From Pieris napi (Eukaryota > Arthropoda > Insecta > Lepidoptera > Pieridae), in NCBI RefSeq assembly GCF_905475465.1, contig NC_062250.1, positions 1,882,501 to 1,946,500 on the forward strand: a stretch of DNA of 64,000 bases, read 5' to 3'. Below are positions 34,516-45,990 of the stretch, piece after piece. A program made the translations under genes and the position numbers. Within the stretch, counting starts at the first letter, position 1. Every line of letters starts with the position of its first letter. The notes beneath the pieces were generated by a model that was not told the DNA's origin, did not search any database, and saw nothing but the letters and a program-made list of their open reading frames with translations.

Positions 34516-34986
34516 GTCGAATTTAATGAAATTTATTTTTAAAATCTTAATTATAAAAAGATGTAATTTACATAGGCGTCATTTCATTATTATATACTAA
34601 ATCTGCTACCATGTTTGTTACTATGATTACAACAATACATAAAAAACCACGAATTTTTCATAATTCATTGGGCTTGTACAGGTATTATTGAGGGAGTATT
34701 GGAAAACAGTGTGGATTCGGGAAACACTGAAAGATCAAAGCCTTTATAAAGACGGCGGAAATTTATATCTATTTCATGTTATAATATTTAGAGATATAAT
34801 TCGTTCTCTAAAATCTGTTGTATTTTGTAAAAAAATTAAGCAGTGACTTGTAATGGCAATATAATGACCACAGACTACAAATACCTTAACAAATAATATG
34901 GAAGTCGTTTAGCTTATTATACAAGAATAAAGAAGATAAAATATTTGTTTTATAAATTTTATTACTATTATTTATAGTGTATTTAG
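34516..34986. other. Conserved array spacer 3' of GrJ
   Basis: Matches 4509-4861 without the Helitron. No gene. Confidence 0.5.
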
Positions 34987-36801
34987 TTAGCGTACATTAA
35001 ACATTTGAAGCAAAAACACTAAATAAGTTATACTAAGATTGATATATCCAAATTGTAAACGCATATTCACTGGAATTGCTCGGAATATGGTCATTATAAT
35101 AGGCCTCTCCTGTATTAATACTAAAAGATTTCTTATGTCTTCTTTTCTTTGATCTGAAATATAATGTAAAGATATATTAAATATATCTATATATATAGCT
35201 ATAAGCCCTACTCTCAGCCGCAGATTACTGTATCTGTCTGTTTCTTCTAATAGACAAGATCAGCTTTCTTTATGTGATACACGCCGTTGACTTTTTTGGT
35301 CTAAGATATGCCATGTTCTACGATGTTTCCTTTGTCCATTCTCAAGTGATGCACAGCTGGGAGTCGAGCCTACGACATTAGGGATGAAAGCCTCACGGCG
35401 CCACTACGCTAACTACTAAATAATATAAAATATTCCTTTGAAAAATCTTTCGTTTTTTGAATTAAAGATACAGTAATTAATAATACTATAACTTTTATAC
35501 CTTTTCTCATTCTAACTTTCTCCATAAGATTTATTTTCACTTTTTCAAAAATTTCAGCGATGTATTCCATAATAATTATTGGATACAGAGCTGTTGAATA
35601 ATTCATTATTAATATCGATGTGAATCTTATAAAGATAAAGATGTCTTGTTTCCACGTGCCATTTAAAACCTGTATTAAAAATATATGTGATTAATAATTT
35701 AGCAAATTGAATTGACACAAATATTTTAACAAAATTGTTTACCATTGAAGTTAATTGATATTCAAGTAAAATCGTATCGATAAATATGTACGTCAAAAAA
35801 GTTCCCATCTAAAAAATATAATAGATTAAACACAACGAATATTTTTTCTGCCGTACATTACAACCCTGCGAAAAAGATAATGATATATAATAAATAGTAT
35901 TAATCCAGTGGCGCAACAATTGGCTTAAGGTAGCACCAGTTTTTTTACAAAATATAAATTGGTCTGAAATTATTACCCTTTGGTTTCTTTTGTGAAAATC
36001 TGATGGTAATAAGACTAGAAGACCAAATAAAATATAACTCACCAATATGGACAAAGACGGCGATAATTCTTCAAACATTTGCTATATTTTCGAATAAACT
36101 TCATGTAAATCTGCATATTGTGTTTCATTTCGACACCAAATGTTGCTGTTGAGCTTCTTCTGAAATATCTTTACACGAGTGCATAACAGCGAAAACGTCA
36201 AATATATAGGTAATCGTGCTGATTCACATGAGACTCGCGAAACTATTACAGATAGTGAACAAATATGAAAAAATTGATCTAAATCTTTATTTATACTATA
36301 CAATATCAAATACCAAATGACAATACCACTATGAAATATCAAGAAGATGAGAGTGTTAACTTTAAATTTCCTAACTATTTTGCTGCTGTCAGGACCCGTA
36401 TCAATCACGGGATTTAATTCAAAAAACTTTAAAATATGTCTTTCACACGTAAGTAACGAGTTCAAATGCAAAGGTACCCAAAAAGTAATAATATATACAA
36501 TTTTTACACTCAAACTAAAATTATAATAACAATCGTAAAGAAATAAATACATTTGTAGAAGAAAACTGAATGTGCAATATATTTTTATGATTCTTTTGGA
36601 TCCAAAATATTCATTGAAATATCCTAATATTATTCTAATTATTAAAAAGAATTTAAGATTAAACACGTATCTTTGAGACATGACTGCGGCTACGAAAGCT
36701 AAATAAAAATAAAACTTTTGTAATTTACTGTGCTTTTTAACTAATGAAAACATTGATATTGATTCCTTATCTAACGGTGAACAGGCACTATCTATAGTCA
36801 T
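34987..36801 (-). pseudogene. Gustatory receptor with premature stop and lost promoter (GrJ, type 1)
   Basis: All four exons are present with good splice sites (minus: 36801-36043, 35808-35743, 35669-35501, 35153-34987, TAA), but a TAG at 36084-36082 replaces the Tyr of EVYSKIYQMF late in exon 1. The next codon is CAA. The MSRF start is also gone (reads TLRF), so MTIDSAC is the first Met. About 60 bp upstream, at about 36860, the usual flank with TATAAAAAG is replaced by the GC-rich repeat. The N-terminal ~30 codons resemble GrI and the rest resembles GrB, suggesting conversion. Most likely a recent pseudogene; stop read-through is a less likely alternative. Confidence 0.83.
35205..35415 (-). 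mobile_element. Old SINE in intron 3 of GrJ
   Basis: Same insertion as in GrB. Next to it, an (ATAT)-rich expansion at about 35175-35200 is unique to this copy. Confidence 0.6.
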
Positions 36802-36859
36802 AAATCGTAAAGTAATGAAAATTTCAAACCTAATTATACTAAGCTTAGAATCAATATCT

Positions 36860-37111
36860 GAAACTGGGGGCCGCACTGTGTGGTTTATGCTGCACACTCC
36901 CTCAAGAGGAATGACCTTTGGCCCGTTCGAGGCATATGCTCCCTTCAGCTGATATTTTTATGTTCGCACCCTGCAGATACAGAGTGGTACGAGGGCGGTC
37001 TTCTTAAGCCCTTGGTGGGGAATGCAGCGCGTGCGGAGAATAGGCTCTCCTCGCTGCACGCAGCCGATGTTCGGGTCTTGTCCGGGGTGTATATTCGGTG
37101 TGTAATCTCAA
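36860..37111. repeat. GC-rich repeat of unknown class, copy 5
   Basis: Begins ACTGGGGGCCGCACTGTG immediately upstream of GrJ and ends at a Gr exon-4 relic. It replaces the promoter region found in the other genes. Confidence 0.6.
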
Positions 37112-38105
37112 CTTGGCCCTGGTGTCTTTATTACGGGAATAGCTCAGAGTATAGTAATAATAGGCTTTTCCTTTATTAATCTCAAGAGGTTACAATAACA
37201 TCATTTTTGAACTAGACAGTAAAAACTTAAAATTTTCTAATTATTATTTTGCTTACGTAAGGGCCAATTTCAGACACTGTATTCAGAGTAAAATACTTTA
37301 AAATATATAAAACGCACGTATAAAATGAGAAGAAGAACCAAGCCATCTAGAAAAAAAGTAATATATGCAAACGTTAAGGTGGGAACTGACCAAAGTTACG
37401 ATGTGTAATGTAGCATTCGCATCGAGCGTGTAACGCTGTGTTTTAAAATCGGCGTAACATGCTCGTCAAAACTCTGTGCTCCACTTACGCCGCCAGTGTT
37501 CACGAGATGTGATAGTGATAATGTTGATATCTTTCATTCTATTTAATTATTGTTTCATCCAAATTAAGAAGAAGAAAGAATGTTACTGGACATAAAACTT
37601 ATTTAAAAACACAGGCGTATGAGGTGGTTTGTTATTGATTGCAATATTAAAAACCAAATGATTACTGGACAGTATAAAAACTTTGTACGCAGGTCTCGAT
37701 TTTGAAGAACTTTTGAATTTAATTGGACCAACAGTACTTAAAAAAGACACAATTTATAGAAAATCATAATCATGATCACTAGCGACGTGCGACGCGTAAT
37801 TACTGAACCCCGTAACAGTCAAAGGATTCGCCAAAAAAGGTCGCGAGCAACGAGCGGCTCGTTGCTCGCTGGTTTCCCCGTAACACGACGTACTGACTGC
37901 ACGAATGCTCGCTGTGTACCATTAAATTACATGTTACATTACACCTCGTAACGTTGGTCAGTTCCCACCTTTATACTTAAACAAAACATATTTTTGTTAT
38001 TGTCATAGATATAAGTGCAGTAAATGAATGACGTAAACATAGCTTTTTGACTAATGAAAATATTAATTTTATATTCATTGGTCTACGGCAAACAGCAATG
38101 CAATA
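37112..38105 (-). pseudogene. Gr pseudogene relic 6, split by a Harbinger-type insertion
   Basis: The exon-4 piece and TM2-TM3 pieces lie at 37112-37376. The N-terminal SLVKK-like piece lies at about 38030-38105. A 594-bp element (37377-37970) separates them. Otherwise the architecture is as in relic 2. Confidence 0.72.
37377..37970. mobile_element. Internally deleted PIF/Harbinger element
   Basis: A 594-bp insertion with inverted ends AGGTGGGAACTGACC / GGTCAGTTCCCACCT and a TTA duplication (37374-37376, 37971-37973). The paralog at 14208 reads GCAAACGTTATACTTAAAC uninterrupted. The interior still encodes AGLDFEELLNLIGPTVLKKD (plus, about 37690-37750), which resembles the N-terminus of Harbinger transposases, then stops. 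The catalytic part is deleted. Confidence 0.85.
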
Positions 38106-38572
38106 GTCGAATTTAATAAAATTTATTTTCAAATCTTGATTCTATAAAGATGTAATTTACATAGGCGTCTATTCATTATTATATACTAAATCTGCTACAA
38201 CGTTTGTTACTATGGTTACGACAATACATAGAAAACCACAAATTTTTCATAATTCATTGGGCTAAGGGAGTATTGGAAAATAGCATGGATTCGGGAAATA
38301 CTGAAAGATCAAAGCTTATATAAAGACGGCGGAAATTTATATTTATTTTATTTTATAATATTTAGAGATATAATTCGTTCTATAAAATCTGTTGTATTTT
38401 GTAAAAAAAATTACCTTGGACTTGTAATGGCAATAAAATGACCACAGGCTGCATAATACCATAACAGATAACATTTAAAAATATAGAAGTCGTATAGCTT
38501 TATTGTACATGAATAAAGAAGACAAAATATTTGTTTTAAAAATTTTATTACTATTATTTAAAGTGTATTTAA
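38106..38572. other. Conserved array spacer 3' of GrK
   Basis: Matches the other type-1 3' flanks. No gene. Confidence 0.5.
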
Positions 38573-40382
38573 TTAGCGTACATTAAACATTTGAAGCAAA
38601 AACACTAAATAAGTTATACTAAGGTTGATATATCCAAATTTTAAATGCGTATTCACTGGAATGGCTCGGAATATGGATAAAACAATAGGCCTCTCCTGTA
38701 TCAATATTATAAGATTTCTTATGTCTTCTTTCCTTTGATCTGAAATATAATGTATAGAAGTATTAAAAACCAGATACTACAAGCCCTGCTTAGGAGCCTC
38801 AGAGTAGAGTGTCTATCTGTTATTTCTAATAGTCAAGATCAGATTTCTGTGATTCACGCCGTTGACTAAGGGTTGACTTTGGGTCTAAGACATGCCATGT
38901 CCTACGATGTTTTCTTAGTCCATTCTCCAGTGATGCACAGCTGGGACTCGAGCCTACGACATCAGGAATGAAAGCCTCACGGCGCCACTAGGCTGACACT
39001 ACTAAAGAATATAAAATATTATTTTTAAACAATCTTACATTTGTTGAATTAAAGATACAGTAATTATTTATACCTGTTCTAGTTCTCACTTTCTCCATAA
39101 GATTTATTTTCACTTCTTCCGAAATTTCAGCGATGTATTCCATAATAATTATTGGATACAGAACTGTCGAGTAATGCATTATTAATATTGATGTCATTTT
39201 TATAAAGATAAATATTTCTTGTTTCCACATGCCATTTAAAACCTGTATTAAAATTATATTATGTGATTAATATTTTAGCTAATTGAATTCACACAAATAT
39301 TATAACAAAATTGTTTACCATTAGCGTTAATTGATATTCAAGTAAAATCGTATCGATAAACATGAACGTAAAAAAAGTTCCCATCTAAAAAAAATAATAG
39401 ATTAAACACAACGAATATTTTTTCTGGTGTACCTTAGAGCCCTACAATAAAGATAATGAAATATAATAAATATCAGTACGAATACAGTGGCGAAACAATT
39501 GGCTTAAGATAGCTCCAGTTTTCATTATCTAAATATAAATTGGTCTGAAATTATTACCATTTGGTTTCTTTTGTGAAAACCTGATGGTAATAAGACTAGA
39601 AGACCAAATAAAATATATCTCACCAATATTGACAAAGACGGCAATAATTCTTCAAACATTTGGTATATTTTCGAATAAATTTCATATAAATCTGCATATT
39701 GTGTTTCATTTCGACACCAAATGTTGCTGTTGAGCTTCTTCTGAAATATCTTTACACGAGTGCATAACAGCGAAAATGTCAAATATATAGGTAATCGTAC
39801 TATTTCAGACGAGACTCGCAAAAATATAACACATAGTGTGCAAATGTGAAATAATTGATCTAAATCTTTATTCATAATATATAATAGGTAATTCGAAATG
39901 ACAATAACACAATGAAATATCAAGAAGATGAGAGTATAAACTTGAAATTTTCTAACTATTTTGCTGCTGTCAGGACCCGTATCAGTCACGGGATTAAATT
40001 CAAAAAACTTTAAAATATGTTTATCACACGTAAAAAACGAGTATAAATGCGAAGGTACCCAACAACAAATAATATAAACGAATTTTACACTCAAACTAAG
40101 ATTATAATGACAATCGAGAATAAATAAATACATTCGTAGAAGAAAAATGAATGTACAATATATTTTTATGATTCTTTTGTATCCAAAATATTCATTGTAA
40201 TAACCAAATATTATTCTAATTATTAAAAAAAAATTAAGATTAAACACGTATCTTGGAGCCATGACTACGGCTTTGAAAGCTAAATATAAATAAAGCTTTT
40301 GTAATGTACTGTGCTTTTTATCTAATGAAAACTTTGATATTGATTCCTTATCTAACGGTGAACAGGCACTATCTATGGTCAT
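38573..40382 (-). CDS. Gustatory receptor, complete (GrK, type 1, diverged)
   Basis: Predicted Gr of 386 residues. Exons (minus): 40382-39624, 39384-39319, 39242-39074, 38739-38573 (TAA). It is the most diverged type-1 member (MGTFFTFMFIDTILLEYQLT in exon 2, KQEIFIFIKMTS in exon 3, ERPIVLSIFRAIPVNTHLKF in exon 4), with ITYLVFLLQM retained. The ancestral MSRF start has become ATG TCA TGA TAA ATG, a two-codon upstream frame, so the CDS must begin at the next Met (MTIDSAC). TATAAAAAG is at 40485-40493. The 5' flank lacks the LINE tail (uninserted site at about 40635). Confidence 0.85.
38780..38995 (-). mobile_element. Old SINE in intron 3 of GrK
   Basis: Same insertion as in GrB, the most diverged copy. 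Confidence 0.55.
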
Positions 40383-40639
40383 TTATCATGACATACTGAA
40401 AATTTCAAACCTAATTACAGTAAGCATAGAATAATTAATATCGTAATACAGCGAGAAAATGCTGCCAGCGTTAAAGGGACCAAACTTTTTATAGTTGTTT
40501 TAATTTCCTTTTTATTGATTTTTATTATTACTATGTAGGTTAAGAAAATTGTTAATACTGTATATTTCATTGTTATGAGTGCTAATTAACTGTCAGCTTA
40601 AAAATAAATAATTCATTTAATTTCCTATTATATAATATA

Positions 40640-41030
40640 ACTGTAAGCCTATTATAGTAATAGATGAACTTGAAAATGAATGAAACTTTGATTTCTTGAG
40701 TGTTTACTGAATGAAAATAGTTTTAAATTAATAATTTTTTGTTATGTTATGCTGTAGAACTGTACGTCATGAATATTCCATATTTGTTTTTTCTTTAAGG
40801 TATTATTACTCTATTGAAATGGTTTTATAAATAGAAAGCATTTGTAAAGGTTGCGTATGATATCACTTTTTTTTTAATATCTTAATTCATTTCAGTGTCT
40901 TGAAAATATATAACTAAATATGTTTATCTCGCGAAAGCAATGAATAAACAAAGAAAGTTGCCCAAAAACAATCAATTCACACAAATTTTAAAACTAACAG
41001 AAATATGGTATTAACACTTGTTATTTAAAA
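40640..41030. other. AT-rich spacer above GrK
   Basis: No gene. From about 40960 it is similar to 45640 onward, part of a segmental duplication flanking GrM. Confidence 0.5.
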
Positions 41031-41300
41031 ACAAACTTGAGTTAAAAAACTTAATGTGTAGTATATTATTAGGATTCGTTTGGGCCCAAAGTATTCATTG
41101 TAATAACCAAATATAATTCTTGCGATAAAAATATATTTAAGACACGTATTTTGAAGATGGTTACTATGGTTACTATGAAGGCGTAAAAAATGATTAAATT
41201 ATATCAAACTGTGCTTTTTATCTAATGAAACATTTATTATTCTACACCCAACGTTGCCTGTCACTATCTTATCAACGAAATCTAAAAATAATGAAAAGCT
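41031..41300 (-). pseudogene. Gr pseudogene relic 7 (exon 1 start)
   Basis: The minus strand reads NVSLDKKHS, then with a frame change RIIFGYYNEYFGPKRILII, then ends before TM1 is complete. No later exons adjoin. Confidence 0.7.
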
Positions 41301-42025
41301 TACATACCTATGTATATTGTGTAGCTAATAATATGGTATTTTTAATATCAGTGTTACGATTTGAATCATGGAAAAATACCTAATTAATTAATATACTAAG
41401 AAAATTGTTTGTAGACATATAATAATTTGTCAAATAATTCTACTTAACTCTTTTATGAACTATTTTATGAATGATATAATTCATAAAATAACAACTTACT
41501 ATTAGACAATAATTTGTTAAGTAATTGACTAATATTAGTGTTTATAGTTTTATTAAAATAAACGCTCGTTTTTTGGATTATATATGTATATGTTTTCTAA
41601 GACTAGTTTAAAGCCTGACAACATATACGGTGGGGCTTCTTTCTAAGAGTTTCCTTCCATTCTTTCTACTTATCCATTTATTTGTTACATCAACATATGT
41701 TTTAGAGAGATTCAAGCTAAAGTTTTATAAGTTGTAGATTATATAGTAAAGAAGTGTGTGATCTGTGATTAAGCCCTGTACATTTTTATTATAAAAATTA
41801 TCAATTTCAATGTAAGAACAACTAACTTTCTAATTTCATCATCATACACATAAATAATACGAAACAGTAGTTAAAAAATGTATCCATTTTTTTAAATTAT
41901 CTTTGACATATCTCGGAACAAAAACTACAAAACACATAATATAAATATAAATAACAAACAATATATTTTAAAACATATAATATCACACGAGCAGCTCACA
42001 CTATTCTTATTGCAAAAATACTACA
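41301..42025. other. AT-rich spacer, duplicated at 46.0-46.5 kb
   Basis: It shares blocks such as GATTTGAATCATGGAAAAA, TACTAAGAAAATTGTTT and CGTTTTTTGGATTATATAT with 46000-46520. No gene. Confidence 0.5.
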
Positions 42026-44478
42026 TTATACTTGAAGCAGAAATACTAAATAAGTTATACTAAGGCTAATATATCCAATCGGTAAACTACTATTTACGGG
42101 AATAGCTCGGAGTATAGTAATAACAATAGGTTTTTCCTTCACCAATTTTAAAAGTTTTTTTATATCTTCTTTTTTCTTTTCATCTGAAAGTAAAAGGCGT
42201 TATAATATGACATTAGTTTTTAATTACAAATAAATTCATTTTAAGTACATATGCATTACAATGTGTAAGATTTGGGAACCCTTTTAAGTAAGAAATACCT
42301 GTGTCAGGGTTCCCAGCTCTTCCATAAAAAATTAAGTATAAATTCCTTAAAATATACATAATTTAATTACATCTTTTATTTTATTTACTTTTCAACTATT
42401 AACAACACGCCTGAGTTTATGAGTGAGTGTGTGGGTACAAATGTGTAAGTGAGTGAGTGAGTCAGTGAGTGAATGAAAAAATGTGCGTCATTTAACAACT
42501 GAAAATTAGCAAAAAAGCGCAGATAAGAACCCATTTGAGAGATGGTTTCCGCCCGTCTCCTGGCATCTATGTATTTCACACTTTGTCGACCTATATACTA
42601 TGTATAGGTATAGCTAAAGTTAAAGTTTAAGAAGAACCATTCATAAATCCTGAATTAGACAGTAGTTCCTGAGCATAGTAGGATAAACCAAACAAGCAGA
42701 CCTCATCTTCAACTTTGGAATTTAAAAAAAGGTTGTGTTTTAGATTTAAATGGTTGCTGTGAAGGAAGGTGCTGGTCTTGCTCACTAGTCTTGGTCTTTA
42801 CTAGTCCCGATGGGTAGGGTAGCGATTAGAGAAGTTGTATATAGACTTAGCAGAATAACTTTGTCATCTCAGTGATTTGTAAGCACAGATTGTAAGGCGT
42901 CAACATAAAGTCAAAAAAGATAAAACATTTTAGAATCTCACAATATAATAATTTAAAAAAAATATATCTAAATATACCTGTAGCTGTTGTCACTTGCTCC
43001 ATTAAATATATTTTAACCTTATCCAACATTTCAGCGATATATTCCATTATAAATGTTGGGTACAAGATGGTTGAATGATTCATTATACATCGTAATACCA
43101 TACTTAATACGAAATAAGAATCTCGAGACCACGTGTTACCTAAAATCTATTTCACAATACGTTATAACTAAGACAAATAAAGAATGAATTATTACAGTAA
43201 ACATGATAACTATATCACTTAAGCAATTAAAATAAGCCTATTCTACCTCTACAAATACATAGTTAGGTTAACGCATAAAAATCATTTACCATATAAGTAA
43301 TTCTATATTGAACGATGAGTGAATCAACGAATACATACGCCAAACTAATTGCCATCTGAAATAAGACACATATTATTACGTGCGTTATGGCTAAATATTT
43401 ATATGTAATTGGCTGAGGAAACCCTTGTGAGGAAATCAACATGTCATAGACACAAATTATTATAAGACAATATTCTTACGTACACCATCATTGCGTGGAA
43501 CCAGTTGGCTATAGAACTATTTCTAAACAAATTGCATTGGGGCTCTTTAATAAAAAAGTGTACTGATTCTTAGAACGGCGACAATCCACTTGCAAGTGTT
43601 CATGGGCACTTATCACTTAACATCAAGTGCTAGTTACTATTTGCTTTATTTTATAGAAATTCGATTGAAATAAATTACAATACTATTTCACTTCTTTAAT
43701 AAATTCGGCACTAGTTAATCTAAGTTCTTTATGCTACCACGAGCTTAAGTTTGCCAGCAATTTCGATATACTTAAAAAAAAATTGCATATCACCATATAT
43801 AATAATATAATAATAAAACTTTTCATGCAAATAACTTACCATTACGGACAATGAAGGTGAAAGTTCCTTGAACATTTCGTGTATTTTCAAATACACCTTG
43901 TATAAATCAGCAAAATGCGTCTCATTTCGACGGCAAATGTTACCTTTAAGCCTCTTCTGAAAGATCTTTATACGTGTGCATAATAACGAAAATGCCAAAT
44001 ATATAGGCACTCGTGCTAATTCGGTTGCAGATCGTAAAAAAGGTATGCAAATCAAATAAAAATTATACCAATGAAAATCGTTATTTATTAAATACAAAAT
44101 ATGATATATAAATATTATAATGCAATGACCTATCAAGAAAGCTGTTAGATAAATTTGAAATTTTCTGAGTATTTTACTTATGTAAGGCCCACTATCAGTC
44201 ACAATATTGAAAGTAAAAAACTGTAATATGTATATATCACGCGTGAATAATGAGAAAAAAAACCAAGGTGTCCAAAAACAAATAAAATACATTAATTTTG
44301 TACTATAATTAATTTTAAATTTACAAGCATTATTGAAAAAAAAATAAACTTGTAATAGAAAACTAAATGTGCAATATATTTTTAGGATTCTTTTTTCCCC
44401 AAAATATTCATTGTAAAAACCGAATATTATTTTAATTATGCAAACGAATTTAAGATCAAACACATATTTTGGAGTCAT
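42026..44478 (-). CDS. Gustatory receptor, complete, divergent lineage (GrM)
   Basis: Predicted Gr of 343 residues. Exons (minus): 44478-43840 (213 codons), 43355-43290 (22), 43146-42978 (56 and a base), 42183-42026 (TAA). Donors GTAAGT, GTAAAT, GTATAT; acceptors CAG, TAG, CAG; phases 0, 0, 1 as in the whole array. It keeps FGFYNEYFGEKRI, RVPIYLAFSLLCTRIKIFQK, MNHSTILYPTFIMEYIAE and SITYLVFLLQV. The start MTPKYV corresponds to the internal MSQRYV/MAQRYV of B-K. The upstream SLVKR remnant is out of frame. Intron 3 (0.79 kb) lacks the SINE found in B-K and carries a GTGA-rich microsatellite. Closest to GrA. Confidence 0.85.
42419..42478. repeat. GTGA-rich microsatellite in GrM intron 3
   Basis: An imperfect run of GAGT/GTGA units, with GTGAGTGAGTGAGT at its core. 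Confidence 0.7.
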
Positions 44479-44685
44479 TGTTACTGCTATGAAGGCATTA
44501 AAATGAATGTCGGGTTCGTAAACATAGCCTTTTAACTAATGAAAACATAAATTATATATTCCTTGGTCTATGGCACATCAAAGCTCACAGTCACTATCTC
44601 TTATCAAAATCTAAAAATTCTGAAAACTTAAAGCTTACAATGTATGATACTAAAAATATAACCGAATATATGTCGAAACTATTTT

Positions 44686-45330
44686 CATCCTGCAGAAGAG
44701 GGCTATTCGTGCAATCTATAATTTAAAATGTAGGGAATCTCTTAGAAATAAATTCAAGGAAATTAATATACTTACCTTTCCCTCGCAATATATTTATGAA
44801 AATATTATGTATGTATACAAAAATAGTGATAAGTTTACTAGAATAGAACATACGCACAATGTTAATACACGGAACAAACGCAGGCTGCAATTTCCCCGTA
44901 CTAGACTATCTAAAGTTAGTAATTCTTTTTTGGGGAAAGGGATACTCTTCTTTAATAAAATCCCAGAGGCTCTTTTATCACTGCCTTTCAATAAATTTAA
45001 GAAATGCATTAAAGAAAAGCTGTGTAAAAAGGCTTACTATAAAGTCAACGATTATCTAGTTGATAAAAGGGCCTGGGACTAGTGCTAGACAGGCTACTTC
45101 TAATTATTTGCGATATTTGTTTTAAATAAGTGTTGTTTGATGATTTGCTGTTTTAAAATAGTACCGAGAGTTTTTTACGCCGGCTTTTTCTCTCGGCCTA
45201 CACCCTCTGTCTTCTTTGCCGATTAGTAGGGATGCCTTCAAATTAATGACGTGGAATAAGTGATACATGTATCTTATGTTCCATAATAAACATATTTTAT
45301 TTATTTTATTTTTTATTTAACGAATATATC
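44686..45330 (+). mobile_element. Non-LTR retrotransposon 3' end upstream of GrM
   Basis: Open plus-strand frame from about 44687 to the TAG at 45080-45082: ILQKRAIRAIYNLKCRESLR, QYIYENIMYVYKN, NTRNKRRLQFPRTRLSKV, FFNKIPEALLSLPFNKFKK, KAYYKVNDYL. This is the C-terminal region of a common lepidopteran LINE (Jockey/CR1 group). The 3' UTR includes GCCGGCTTTTTCTCTCGGCC and ends in AT-rich DNA near 45330. It is 5'-truncated but its frame is undamaged, so probably young. It lies about 200 bp above the GrM start. Confidence 0.8.
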
Positions 45331-45539
45331 GAATTTAATATATTTTTCTGAACATTAAGTTTTTGTTTCATTAAAATCTATATATCTTATTAATATAAAA
45401 ATCTTCCGTGTCCCAAAAATTTAATGATATTATAGGTGGTATAATCTAGCGAAACGCATTTCGAGACTACAAAAAGTACTTTGTGACAAGGGCCCAAATT
45501 TACAACTTAGACCGCGTATTTACAACTGATATTACTGTT

Positions 45540-45990
45540 TAGCCTCTTCAGTAAGATTTTTATACAAGTGCATAACAACGAAAATGACAAATATATAGGT
45601 AATCGTGCAGAATCCGCTGAAGTACGTAAAAAGAAAAGCAAATTGCTGACACACAAACATTATACACAAATTTTAAAACTAAAATAAATATGGTATACAC
45701 TTATTATTTAAAAAACTTAAGTTAAAAACTTAATATGCAGCTTATTTTTAGGATTCGTTTGGGCCCAAAGCATTCATTCAATAACCAAATATAATTCTTG
45801 CGATAAAAATATGTTTAAAACTAAACAAGTATTTTGGATATAATTACTATATAATTTCAAGTACATGTATGACAAATGTGCTTTTTATCTAATGAAAACA
45901 TTTATTATTCTACATCCAACGTTGCCCGTCACTATCTTATCAACTAAATCTAAAAATAATGAAAAGTATACATTATATTGTGTACCTAAT
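45540..45990 (-). pseudogene. Gr pseudogene relic 8 (two exon-1 pieces)
   Basis: The minus strand reads an N-terminal piece with SFGFYNEYFGPKRI-like codons in shifted frames (about 45710-45980). After a deletion it reads TSADSARLPIYLSFSLLCTC with IKILLKRLNSN (about 45545-45640) from the end of exon 1. TM1-TM3 and exons 2-4 are absent. Confidence 0.72.

Noticed and set aside
42419..42478. CRISPR-like or regularly spaced repeat
   Set aside because: Simple GTGA-type microsatellite in a eukaryotic intron. No CRISPR array is present anywhere in the window.
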